Positions 1 to 5,991 of a stretch of 6,042 nt of DNA are shown piece by piece. The stretch comes from Actinomycetota bacterium. Lineage in GTDB: Bacteria; Actinomycetota; Actinomycetes; JACCUZ01. The notes below the pieces were generated by a model. It had not been told where the DNA came from. It ran no database searches and saw nothing but the letters and a program-made list of their open reading frames with translations. Location: positions 1 to 6,042 of the forward strand of contig JAVEDG010000233.1 of NCBI GenBank assembly GCA_030841245.1, written 5' to 3'. The position numbers were made by a program, and so were the translations under genes. Each line of letters begins with the position of its first letter. The first letter of the stretch is position 1.

Positions 1-595
1 CTCCGTGCTGCGGCGGCAGAGCGGAGCCGTTGCACGCGTAGGCGAGCAGGACGTCCTCGCGACCGGCCTGCTCGAGGGTGAGGCCGCGCTGGTAGTCCTG
101 CTCGACGCCGCGTTCGACGCCGTGGTCCGCACCGGTGAACACGACATGGCTGCCGGACCCGGTGACCCCGGCGTCGTCGAGCAGGCCGACGAGCGAGGTC
201 CCGGTCCACTCCATGGTGCCGACGGCCTCGTGCAGCCAGGGCTGGCTGACCGGTCGCGGTGTGAGTCGGGCTCGGCCGTTGCCGGCGCACTCCATGGTCA
301 CGGGCAGGGTCACGGCGGGGCGGGACCGGATGTCGTCCAGATCGAGAGTCAAGGCGTGCGCGACCAGCCCGTGCACCCGCAGCCGCCAGTCGCCTGGATC
401 GACGTAGGGGATGTCGAAGTGGGTCAGCAGGTAGTGCAGACCGATGGGCGTCACGTCGTAGCGCATCGCCTCCAAGGGCATGCCGTGGTTGCGGGCAGCC
501 AGGCCGAGCTCGTCCATCCCGATCCCCGGCTCGTCGGCGACGCGGGATGGTTGGCTGATCTGCGACAGGTCGGACGTGCCGCGCGTGGTGGTCAT
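1..595 (-). CDS. Sulfite-oxidase-family molybdopterin oxidoreductase (3' end outside window)
   Basis: Only the first 198 residues are in the window; the frame is open to the left edge. They match the N-terminal part of the sulfite oxidase molybdopterin domain. Residues 35-40 (RNHGMP) resemble the pterin-contacting RNH segment. Cys103 in TMECAGNGR is the expected molybdenum-ligating cysteine. The stretch YACNGSALPPQHG (186-198) matches the family's NGxxLPxxHG motif, with Cys188 where I recall Met being more usual. Family members oxidise sulfite or reduce S- or N-oxides; the substrate here cannot be told. No signal peptide is visible, so the protein looks cytoplasmic. The ATG at 595 is preferred because an in-frame TAG lies four codons upstream (607-605); the ribosome site (AAGGG, close to the ATG) is weak. 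The C-terminal dimerisation domain would lie outside the window. The family call is firm; the exact enzyme is not. Confidence 0.93.
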   Translation of the reverse strand, partial: MTTTRGTSDLSQISQPSRVADEPGIGMDELGLAARNHGMPLEAMRYDVTPIGLHYLLTHFDIPYVDPGDWRLRVHGLVAHALTLDLDDIRSRPAVTLPVTMECAGNGRARLTPRPVSQPWLHEAVGTMEWTGTSLVGLLDDAGVTGSGSHVVFTGADHGVERGVEQDYQRGLTLEQAGREDVLLAYACNGSALPPQHG

Positions 596-667
596 GCCCT
601 TGGTCTAGCCCACCGGGCGGGATGCGGCAATGTCGGGGCCACGACCACCCAGCCGAGCAGGAGCCGC

Positions 668-685
668 CGAGCTGACCGAGTTGAC
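668..685. repeat. 9-bp tandem direct repeat upstream of sulfite oxidase gene
   Basis: Two adjacent 9-mers, CGAGCTGAC (668-676) and CGAGTTGAC (677-685), differ at one base. They directly abut the 16-bp palindrome at 686-701 and lie 73-90 bp upstream of the sulfite oxidase ATG. This position suits a regulator site, but nothing in the window identifies the regulator. Chance similarity of short GC-rich words is possible. Confidence 0.45.
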
Positions 686-701
686 CTCACGTGCACGTGA
701 G
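686..701. promoter_or_regulatory. 16-bp perfect palindrome, candidate operator
   Basis: The sequence CTCACGTGCACGTGAG equals its own reverse complement over all 16 bases and contains two abutting CACGTG hexamers. It lies in the 170-bp gap between the DinB and sulfite oxidase genes, about 91-106 bp upstream of the sulfite oxidase ATG. A gapless palindrome cannot form an RNA hairpin without losing its central pairs, so a site for a dimeric DNA-binding protein is a better reading than a terminator. The regulator is unknown, and no regulator gene lies beside it in the window. Confidence 0.5.
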
Positions 702-732
702 CTGGGCTGCTGCAGTACGCCGGGCAGCGGCT

Positions 733-749
733 GGACCGGGTCACGGTCC
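733..749 (-). terminator. Hairpin just downstream of the DinB gene, possible terminator
   Basis: On the minus strand GGACCG and CGGTCC form a perfect 6-bp stem around a 5-nt loop (TGACC). The stem starts 16 bases past the DinB stop codon. No T tract follows, so it is not a classical intrinsic terminator. Actinobacterial transcripts often end at GC-rich stems without a U tract, so it may end or stabilise the hydrolase-DinB message. Such stems also arise by chance at this GC content. Confidence 0.3.
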
Positions 750-765
750 TGCTTGCCGTGGCCCC

Positions 766-1278
766 TCAGCCGCGGGCGAGCACCCCGCGGACGAAGGCGG
801 CCTGTCCGGCGTGCTGCAGGGTGTCGCTGAGGACCGACACGATCCGTACGCCGAGGGTCACCGGTGGGTCCCACGACTCGTCGACGACTCGGTCGAGGTC
901 GGACTCGCTGACTCCGGCCACGAAGGCCACTGTCTGCGCGTGCACGGCGTCGTGGTAGCCCGTCAGCAGGTCGGCACGGGAGACGCGGACGGTCGCCACG
1001 TCTTGCGGGCTGTGCCCGTAGCCCGTGTCGACCGGCGCCAGCGGCAGGTCGAACTTCGCGGACCAGCCGCCGACCGTCCACTGCTGCTCGACGCCCGCGG
1101 CCTCGGACACGTGGTCGTCCTGGATCCGAGCGAGGTGCCAGACCAGCCAGGCGATCGAGTTGGCCTCGGCGTCGAGCCGGGCGGCCAGGGCCTCCTCGTC
1201 CAGGCCCTCGACCGCCTGGTGCACCACGCCGTTCACCCGCTCGAACGCGTCGACGAGCAGGTCGCTGACGCTGGCCAC
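766..1278 (-). CDS. DinB/DUF664-type protein (possible mycothiol-dependent enzyme)
   Basis: This 170-residue protein has the size and motif order of the DinB/DUF664 four-helix-bundle group, which is common in actinobacteria. The first helix pair carries NSIAWLVWHLARIQDDH (40-56), with His48 as a likely metal ligand. The last helix carries DTLQHAGQAAFVRG (152-165), with His156 as a second. Many DinB proteins have an HxxxH pair in this helix; here the first position is Asp152, so the metal site may be altered or use another ligand such as His109 or His113. Some relatives use metal plus mycothiol or another thiol for transfer or isomerisation, but the reaction here is unknown. No signal peptide is seen. 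The start is GTG at 1278, overlapping the upstream hydrolase TAG by one base (TAGTG). No purine-rich ribosome site precedes it, which suggests translational coupling. The stop is TGA at 768-766. Confidence 0.88.
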   Translation of the reverse strand: MASVSDLLVDAFERVNGVVHQAVEGLDEEALAARLDAEANSIAWLVWHLARIQDDHVSEAAGVEQQWTVGGWSAKFDLPLAPVDTGYGHSPQDVATVRVSRADLLTGYHDAVHAQTVAFVAGVSESDLDRVVDESWDPPVTLGVRIVSVLSDTLQHAGQAAFVRGVLARG

Positions 1279-3935
1279 TAGGTGAGCGTCACGACGAGCG
1301 TGTCGGTGCCGCTGGATGCGGTCCCGGCGTCGACCACGACCTGACGGCCGTGGGCGGTGCCCTGCACCTGGTAGGTGACCGGGACGCCGTCAAGCGTCAC
1401 CGCACCGACCGTGGCTGCGCCCGGAAGGACGTGACCGATGGTCAGGTGCACGCCGACGTGGCGGGTCACCTCGGTGGTGAGGGTCGTCGCCGTCCGGTGC
1501 GCGGCCACGTCGATCGACCCGGCACCGAGCCGGATGCCGCTGCCCGAGATCCGGTCCTGCCCGTCCGGGATCTGCGGCACGACGCTCACGTCGCCGCGGC
1601 CGATGTCGGGGCTCACCCCGAGCTGCTGGTGGACGACCGGCCACAGCACGCCGTACGCGCCCCACGCCTGCATGACCATCGATCGGTCGGTGAGCTTCTG
1701 GTCGATGTTCGCGGTGAAGTCCGGCGACGGCGCGATCTCCGGCATCGCCCCGGGCATCTCCCACACGTTGGGGTCGAGCTGGATGGTCGCGTTGGCGTCG
1801 GTGTAGCGCTGCTGCTGGGCCGAGCCCATCCGGCCGAAGTTGCCCTCGGCGACGGACATGATCGACGTGGTGAGCGAGAAGATCGACCGCTCGCTCTGCA
1901 CCGAGGACACGGCGGTGTCACAGGCGTCGCCCTTGTTCCCGCCGTCGGCAGACGTCGGCCCGGTGCCGGTGTGGTAGAGCCCGTAGGTCCCGGAGTAGCA
2001 GCTCATCTGACGTTGGGCGATGCCCTCCTGGCCGTGCAGGTCGGACGCGAGCGGGCGGGTCACCTGTCCGGGGCGCACCAGCTCGGCCTCCATCGGGGTG
2101 AGCCCGATCCAGTGCCGCTGGAAGATCTTGGTGTTGTCGTTGGCCGGGTTCGACGGGTAGTCGATGGAGTCGGCGTACTGGTTGGTGTCCCCGCCGTACC
2201 ACCACGCGCCCTCGAAGGCCGACTCCATTGCGGCCGCGCGGCTCGAGGCCCATGACGCCGTGGCGGTGTCACCCTTGCTGGTCGCCATGTCGGCCAGGTC
2301 GCGCAGGCCGCGGATCGTGTAGACGGTGTTGTCCAGCTTCTCGACGCCCATGCCGTTGCGCTCGACGTTGCCCAGGCCTTCGGGCCAGCCGTCGTGGTCG
2401 GCGTCGAGCTGGTCGACGACGTAGTGCATGTTGCTCTTGGCGAAGCTGTACATCTCGTCGCGGAAGGCGTTGTCTCCCGTCCACCGCCACACCTCGGCGA
2501 CGGCGCTGGGGAACTTCGCCGTCTCATCGGTGTTGCCGGCCGAGTCGTTGGTGCCGTAGTAGACCTGGCCGTCGGAGGTCGCCTCGTGGGCGACTTTGCC
2601 GCTGCCGTTGTTGACGATGGTGCTCACGTCTCGCAACGCGCGCAGGTGCGCCTCGATGTCGGAGAACTGGCCCGCGGCCACCGCGGCGAAGGTCGTGTAC
2701 TCGCCGTCGGTGCCGAACAACCAGGGGTAGTCCGGGAAGCCGGCGCCGATCCAGCGCGCCGTGGCCACGGTGGCGAGCGAAGCGGGGTACTGGCTGCCCT
2801 CGTGCGAGGGACGCAGCTTGAGGTCGTGCGCCTCCTGCACCGAGCTGGCCAGCATCTGCTTGCTCCACGTCACGCTGTGCTGCAGCAGCGGGTCGCCTGG
2901 GAGGCTCACCTGGGTCTGCGACTCGATGTCCTCGCGGTGCGCGACCTTCTGGGCCAGCAGGGCTGCCGGGTCGGCGAGTGCCGCGGCGTACTGCTGACGC
3001 GCAGCTGCGACGCCGTCGTCCGAGCCGGCGACCGCGAACCACAACGTGGTCGGCTGGCCGGCACGGAGACGCACGTTCCAGCGCAGCTGGCCGCCGGTGC
3101 CCTTGCCGAACGCCGTGTCATCACAGCGCTGGGGTGGTGTGCCGTCGGTGGGACAGATGACGGCGGGGTCCTCTGGACCACGGTAGTCCGGGCCGAGCTG
3201 GTGCGCGGCCGCGGCGGTCTGGCCACCGACGAATGCGCTCCAGTCGTGGGCGCTGGCGTTCGTGACAGGTGGGGTGCCCTGATCACGGAAGAGCAGCGAC
3301 CCGTTATCGTAGCTCCCCGAGTCGGGCAGGTTGAAGGTGGCCGCGTTGGGTGAGGTCCAGCCCCACGGGTAGACGCTCATCAGCTCGGAGTGCGCATCCA
3401 TGGCGAGCGGCAGGATCTTGGACACGGGGGAGGTCAGGGTGAGTCCCACGACTGTGGCGCGAATGCCGTCCGGGACGAAGTCCGTGCGGGACACGGCGAC
3501 GCGGGAGACCCGGGAGTAGGTCGTGCGGGTGTAGCCCCACCCGACGTTCGTGCTCGTCGCGGGTGCTTGGGACGCGTCGCCCAGCCAGTGGTCGGCGAGC
3601 CGGAACCAGATGCCGTCCACCAACTTGATCGGCGGTGTCCAGATGCCACCCATCTCGCCGCGGATGTGCCACCCGGCCGCGGGGTAGAGCGAGTCGGCCG
3701 TGCTCATCGCGTAGGCCCGGTCGCCCGTGACGAGGGAGCGGCGGTCGGCCAACCGCGAGGTCTCGGTGAGCTCCCCGGGGGAGGTCGCGAGCCCGTCGGC
3801 GGTTGCCTGGCCGGTGCCGCTGCCGGCGAGCGCGGTGCCGGGGGTCAGGGCGCTGGGTGCGACGAGGCCCGCGACAAGAGCGGCGACCCCGAGTGCGGCG
3901 GTCTGGTAAGTGCGAGCGCGGCGCGAGCGGATCAT
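1278..3935 (-). CDS. Secreted six-hairpin (alpha/alpha)6-barrel glycoside hydrolase
   Basis: This is an 885-residue exported glycosidase-like protein. Residues 1-37 form a signal peptide: an RSRRAR basic start, a hydrophobic core and a likely cut after ALA37. The SRR pair leaves the Tat route possible. A beta-rich N-terminal region spans roughly 80-320, an (alpha/alpha)6 barrel roughly 340-770, and a C-terminal beta-sandwich roughly 776-885. Barrel segments resemble glycogen-debranching and other six-hairpin glycosidases: WLFGTDGEYTTF (405-416), VAHEATSDGQ (448-457), TDETAKFP (469-476), DADHDGWPEGLGN (511-523) and WEMPGAMPEIAPSPDF (725-740). Glu451, Glu471 and Glu519 are acidic candidates for catalysis, by inference only. 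The mature protein has just four cysteines in two close pairs (261/271 and 646/672), suggesting disulfides. The frame stays open to 4037, but the ATG at 3935 is chosen for its GGGAG ribosome site 5 nt upstream and the signal peptide directly after it. The CAZy family and substrate are undetermined. Confidence 0.85.
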   Translation of the reverse strand: MIRSRRARTYQTAALGVAALVAGLVAPSALTPGTALAGSGTGQATADGLATSPGELTETSRLADRRSLVTGDRAYAMSTADSLYPAAGWHIRGEMGGIWTPPIKLVDGIWFRLADHWLGDASQAPATSTNVGWGYTRTTYSRVSRVAVSRTDFVPDGIRATVVGLTLTSPVSKILPLAMDAHSELMSVYPWGWTSPNAATFNLPDSGSYDNGSLLFRDQGTPPVTNASAHDWSAFVGGQTAAAAHQLGPDYRGPEDPAVICPTDGTPPQRCDDTAFGKGTGGQLRWNVRLRAGQPTTLWFAVAGSDDGVAAARQQYAAALADPAALLAQKVAHREDIESQTQVSLPGDPLLQHSVTWSKQMLASSVQEAHDLKLRPSHEGSQYPASLATVATARWIGAGFPDYPWLFGTDGEYTTFAAVAAGQFSDIEAHLRALRDVSTIVNNGSGKVAHEATSDGQVYYGTNDSAGNTDETAKFPSAVAEVWRWTGDNAFRDEMYSFAKSNMHYVVDQLDADHDGWPEGLGNVERNGMGVEKLDNTVYTIRGLRDLADMATSKGDTATASWASSRAAAMESAFEGAWWYGGDTNQYADSIDYPSNPANDNTKIFQRHWIGLTPMEAELVRPGQVTRPLASDLHGQEGIAQRQMSCYSGTYGLYHTGTGPTSADGGNKGDACDTAVSSVQSERSIFSLTTSIMSVAEGNFGRMGSAQQQRYTDANATIQLDPNVWEMPGAMPEIAPSPDFTANIDQKLTDRSMVMQAWGAYGVLWPVVHQQLGVSPDIGRGDVSVVPQIPDGQDRISGSGIRLGAGSIDVAAHRTATTLTTEVTRHVGVHLTIGHVLPGAATVGAVTLDGVPVTYQVQGTAHGRQVVVDAGTASSGTDTLVVTLT

Positions 3936-3962
3936 GACGTCTCCCGGGGGTCCGGTCTGTGA

Positions 3963-3996
3963 CCGAAATAACACCATACAGCCGAATAGCACCGTA
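3963..3996. repeat. Imperfect direct repeats in the hydrolase promoter region
   Basis: CCGAAATAACACCATA (3963-3978) and CCGAATAGCACCGTA (3982-3996) match at 13 of 16 aligned positions with a one-base gap. On the coding strand they read TATGGTGTTATTTCGG and TACGGTGCTATTCGG. They lie 28-61 bp upstream of the hydrolase ATG, in the most AT-rich patch of a GC-rich window. Each contains a TAnnnT word (TATGGT, TACGGT) that could act as a -10 element, but no good -35 is visible. The likely role is promoter or operator for the hydrolase gene. Confidence 0.5.
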
Positions 3997-4059
3997 TGAC
4001 CGGTCGCCCTGACGGGCTGGACCGACCGCCGGCGCACCCCGGCCGCTGCGGCATCTCTG

Positions 4060-4107
4060 CCCGGCGGGAGGACAGGGCTAACCCCGAAGCCTGCGCTACC
4101 CGCCGGG
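4060..4107 (-). terminator. Long inverted repeat between STAS and hydrolase genes
   Basis: CCCGGCGGG (4060-4068) and CCCGCCGGG (4099-4107) are perfect 9-bp inverted arms around 30 bases. Inside, the minus strand offers a second short stem, CAGGCT with AGCCCTG, with one bulged C. The structure begins 12 bases after the STAS stop codon, which suits a terminator for that gene, though no T tract follows. It also lies 125 bp upstream of the hydrolase ATG and could be part of its leader if transcription reads through. I do not recognise a known riboswitch class in it. Confidence 0.4.
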
Positions 4108-4118
4108 GAGACCGAGGG

Positions 4119-4484
4119 TCAGAGGTCCTGGGCGGTGGTTCGGGCGCTCTGCGCCGCCACCGCGTCCTCGACCTGGTCGTGCAGGTCGAAGGTCGCTTCG
4201 AGCCCGGTGATCGAGAGGACCCGCATCACCGGTCTCGGGGTCGCCGCCAGCGACAGCTCGCCGCCGGCCAGCTCGGCCCGTCGGTGGATCGAGAGCAGCA
4301 CCTTGAGCCCGGTCGAGTCCATGAAGCCGACCCGGCCCAGGTCGAGGACGATGCGCGGGCCGACGTCCCTGATCACGGTCAGCGCGTGGTCCCCCAGCTG
4401 GGCGGCCGACTCGAGATCGATCTCACCGGACACTCGGACCACCGAGCAGGGTCCTTGGGGGGTCGTGGACAGGAGCAGGTCCAT
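4119..4484 (-). CDS. STAS-domain protein, anti-anti-sigma factor type
   Basis: This is a 121-residue protein made almost entirely of one STAS domain (about residues 3-110). It shows GEIDLESA (20-27), typical of the first strand and helix, then IVLDLGRVGFMDSTGLKVLL (45-64). Ser57 in DSTGL aligns with the serine that partner kinases phosphorylate in SpoIIAA/RsbV proteins. Such proteins are cytoplasmic switches: unphosphorylated, they bind an RsbW-like anti-sigma kinase and free its sigma factor. No kinase, phosphatase or sigma gene lies in the window, so its partner is unknown. The frame extends upstream to a TTG at 4610, but the added residues are low in structure and rich in Arg. The ATG at 4484 is chosen because the domain starts at once. 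Its ribosome site (AGAGGA, 4502-4497) is 12 nt away, longer than usual. The stop is TGA at 4121-4119. Confidence 0.88.
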   Translation of the reverse strand: MDLLLSTTPQGPCSVVRVSGEIDLESAAQLGDHALTVIRDVGPRIVLDLGRVGFMDSTGLKVLLSIHRRAELAGGELSLAATPRPVMRVLSITGLEATFDLHDQVEDAVAAQSARTTAQDL

Positions 4485-4594
4485 CGGTGTCTGCCGTCCT
4501 CTGCGGTCACTCGGGCCGCACGCGTCCATGGCCGGACCACTGTCGGGCCAGTGCCGGGCCACCTTGCTGGACCTCGACGACCGTCTCTGGGCAC

Positions 4595-4600
4595 ATCCTA
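4595..4600 (-). promoter_or_regulatory. Possible -10 element for the STAS gene
   Basis: The minus strand reads TAGGAT here, which fits the TAnnnT form of a -10 hexamer, about 110 bp upstream of the STAS start. No convincing -35 lies about 17 bases upstream; a GGAAG word occurs near that distance, so an alternative sigma factor is conceivable. This is a weak call from sequence alone. Confidence 0.15.
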
Positions 4601-4620
4601 GGCTTCTCAACCCGCTTCCG

Positions 4621-4659
4621 ACGGCGAGCGAGTCGGGCCCCGACCCGCGGGTCCGCCGT
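4621..4659 (-). terminator. Nested palindromes directly after the PBP4 gene, possible terminator
   Basis: The structure begins at the base after the PBP4 stop codon. Outer arms ACGGCG (4621-4626) and CGCCGT (4654-4659) are perfect 6-bp complements. They enclose two overlapping palindromes: GTCGGGCCCCGAC (4632-4644, odd centre) and GACCCGCGGGTC (4642-4653, perfect 12 bp). The two inner hairpins share bases and cannot both form fully. There is no T tract. A role in transcript ending or 3' stability of the PBP4 message is plausible. Confidence 0.35.
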
Positions 4660-5991
4660 TCACCAGCAGCCGGTGACCGTCGACGCGAGCCGGTCGACGG
4701 CCCGCCTCGTCCGCAGCGAGGCCTCGGCCCGGTTGAGCAGGAACGAGAACAGCTTGACCCTGCCGTCGGTGCCGGTGGTGAAGCCGCTCAAGGCGATCAC
4801 GCCGGTCAGGGAACCGGTCTTGGCGTCGATGCGACCCGCCGCGCAGTCGGTCGGTGCCGTGACGTAGCGCAGGTAGTCGGGAGCGAGGGTGCCCGTTCGA
4901 CCGGCGATCGCGAGCTTGCCATCCGCCAACGTTGCGATGTCGGGGTGCAGGCCGTCGAAGACCAGCGACAGCACCGCGACCATCTTGCTCGGCGCAATGC
5001 GGTCCTGGCGCGAGAGGCCGCTCCCGTCGTAAAGCGTGGACGTGCCGAGGTCGACGCCGGACGCCGACAGCACGGCGCGCTGGGCCAGCCGGGCCCCGCG
5101 CCAGCCGGCCGCTCGGCCGGTGCCCACCGCCACCAGCCGGTGCAGGTGCTCCGCGTAGTCGTTGTCGGACTCGCGCAGCATCCAGCCGACCATCGTCGAG
5201 AGCGCGTCGCCGTGGGTGCGCGCGATCTCGACCGGACGTGCGGGTCGGGCGCGCCGCGACACGGAGCGGACGTGAACGCCGTACGCCGCCAGCTGGCCTG
5301 CGAACACATGGCCCGCGTCGATCGCGGTGTCCCATCGGCGGTGCCGGGCCACGACCAGGGCCCGCACCGGGCTGACGTCCTCGATCTCGTAGGTGCCCTT
5401 CCAGCCGTAGGCCAGCGTCGGTCCGGGGAACAGTGAGTCGTCGACGAACACCCGCACCCGGTGCGGTCCGTGCGCCTTGACGGCCGTGGCCGTCGACCTG
5501 GCCAGGCGGTCGAGGTCACGACGATGCAGGGACGGGTCCCCGCCACCGACCAGGTAGACGTTGCGCCAGTAGTGACCCTTGACCGTGCGGGTGACGAAGC
5601 GGTGGTCGGGGCCGAAGACCGCCAGCGCGTTCGCCGCCGTCACGAGCTTGGCGTTCGACGCCGGCATCTGCAGCTCGGTCCTGCTGTGGCCCCAGATCAC
5701 GCGGCCGCTCTGCGCGTCGGTCGCGACTCCGGCCAGGTCCGGTCCCAGCCGCCAGTCGGTCGAGCGGGATGCGAGCTTGTCCTGGATGCGCTGGTCGGTC
5801 GCCGAGGAGGTGGCAGCCGCCCGGACCGCGCCGGCCGGTGTGCTGGACCCGCCCGACAGTGCAGATTTGGCCGGCTCTGCCGGCTGGGCGGCGGCGGCAC
5901 CGTTCGCCGCCGCCGCTGCCAGCAGCCCGGCGAGCAACGTCCCTGTGACCGCTACCCGGACTGGTCTCGCGATGGTGGCCCCGTGTGTCAT
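4660..5991 (-). CDS. dacB: D-alanyl-D-alanine carboxypeptidase/endopeptidase, PBP4 (peptidase S13)
   Basis: This is a 443-residue exported penicillin-binding protein of the PBP4/DacB type. It trims the terminal D-Ala of peptidoglycan stem peptides and may cut peptide cross-links outside the membrane. All three active-site motifs are present in order: SNAK (Ser112 nucleophile, Lys115), SDN (275-277) and KTG (391-393). Other S13 marks are GGGDPSL (149-155) and YDGSGLSR (321-328). Residues 1-35 are an Ala-rich signal peptide, with a likely cut after AAAA near 35, followed by an Ala/Pro/Ser linker. The only cysteines, Cys383 and Cys442, flank the KTG region and the C terminus and could form a disulfide. 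The ATG at 5991 has a strong GAGGGG site 5 nt upstream. The stop is TGA at 4662-4660. Length is slightly short of many relatives but complete. The upstream promoter is probably beyond the right edge. Confidence 0.95.
   Translation of the reverse strand: MTHGATIARPVRVAVTGTLLAGLLAAAAANGAAAAQPAEPAKSALSGGSSTPAGAVRAAATSSATDQRIQDKLASRSTDWRLGPDLAGVATDAQSGRVIWGHSRTELQMPASNAKLVTAANALAVFGPDHRFVTRTVKGHYWRNVYLVGGGDPSLHRRDLDRLARSTATAVKAHGPHRVRVFVDDSLFPGPTLAYGWKGTYEIEDVSPVRALVVARHRRWDTAIDAGHVFAGQLAAYGVHVRSVSRRARPARPVEIARTHGDALSTMVGWMLRESDNDYAEHLHRLVAVGTGRAAGWRGARLAQRAVLSASGVDLGTSTLYDGSGLSRQDRIAPSKMVAVLSLVFDGLHPDIATLADGKLAIAGRTGTLAPDYLRYVTAPTDCAAGRIDAKTGSLTGVIALSGFTTGTDGRVKLFSFLLNRAEASLRTRRAVDRLASTVTGCW

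Noticed and set aside
5..700. Plus-strand open frame of 231 codons at the left edge
   Set aside because: It is antisense to the sulfite oxidase gene, whose Moco-binding cysteine and NGxxLPxxHG motifs settle the coding strand.
605..1081. Minus-strand frame of 158 codons covering the DinB-sulfite oxidase gap
   Set aside because: It lies out of frame inside the DinB gene and translates to an Arg/Pro-rich sequence. The gap also carries palindromic sites, so a gene there is not supported.
1350..3353. Two long plus-strand open frames opposite the glycoside hydrolase
   Set aside because: Their translations are rich in Arg, Gly, Val and His with no domain signature, while the minus-strand protein has a signal peptide and glycosidase motifs. 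They are GC-driven shadow frames.
3936..4037. N-terminal extension of the hydrolase to a start at 4037
   Set aside because: It would put 34 residues before a well-formed signal peptide and cover the direct-repeat promoter region. The ATG at 3935 has a good ribosome site.
4060..4107. Possible known riboswitch (cobalamin, c-di-GMP, ydaO or SAM type) in the hydrolase leader
   Set aside because: I compared the conserved core words I know for these classes and found none. Only generic stems are visible.
4135..5436. Long open frame of 433 codons on the plus strand
   Set aside because: It runs antisense to the STAS and PBP4 genes, which have clear family motifs. Its translation is Arg/Gly/Pro-rich without recognisable domains, as expected for a mirror frame in high-GC DNA.
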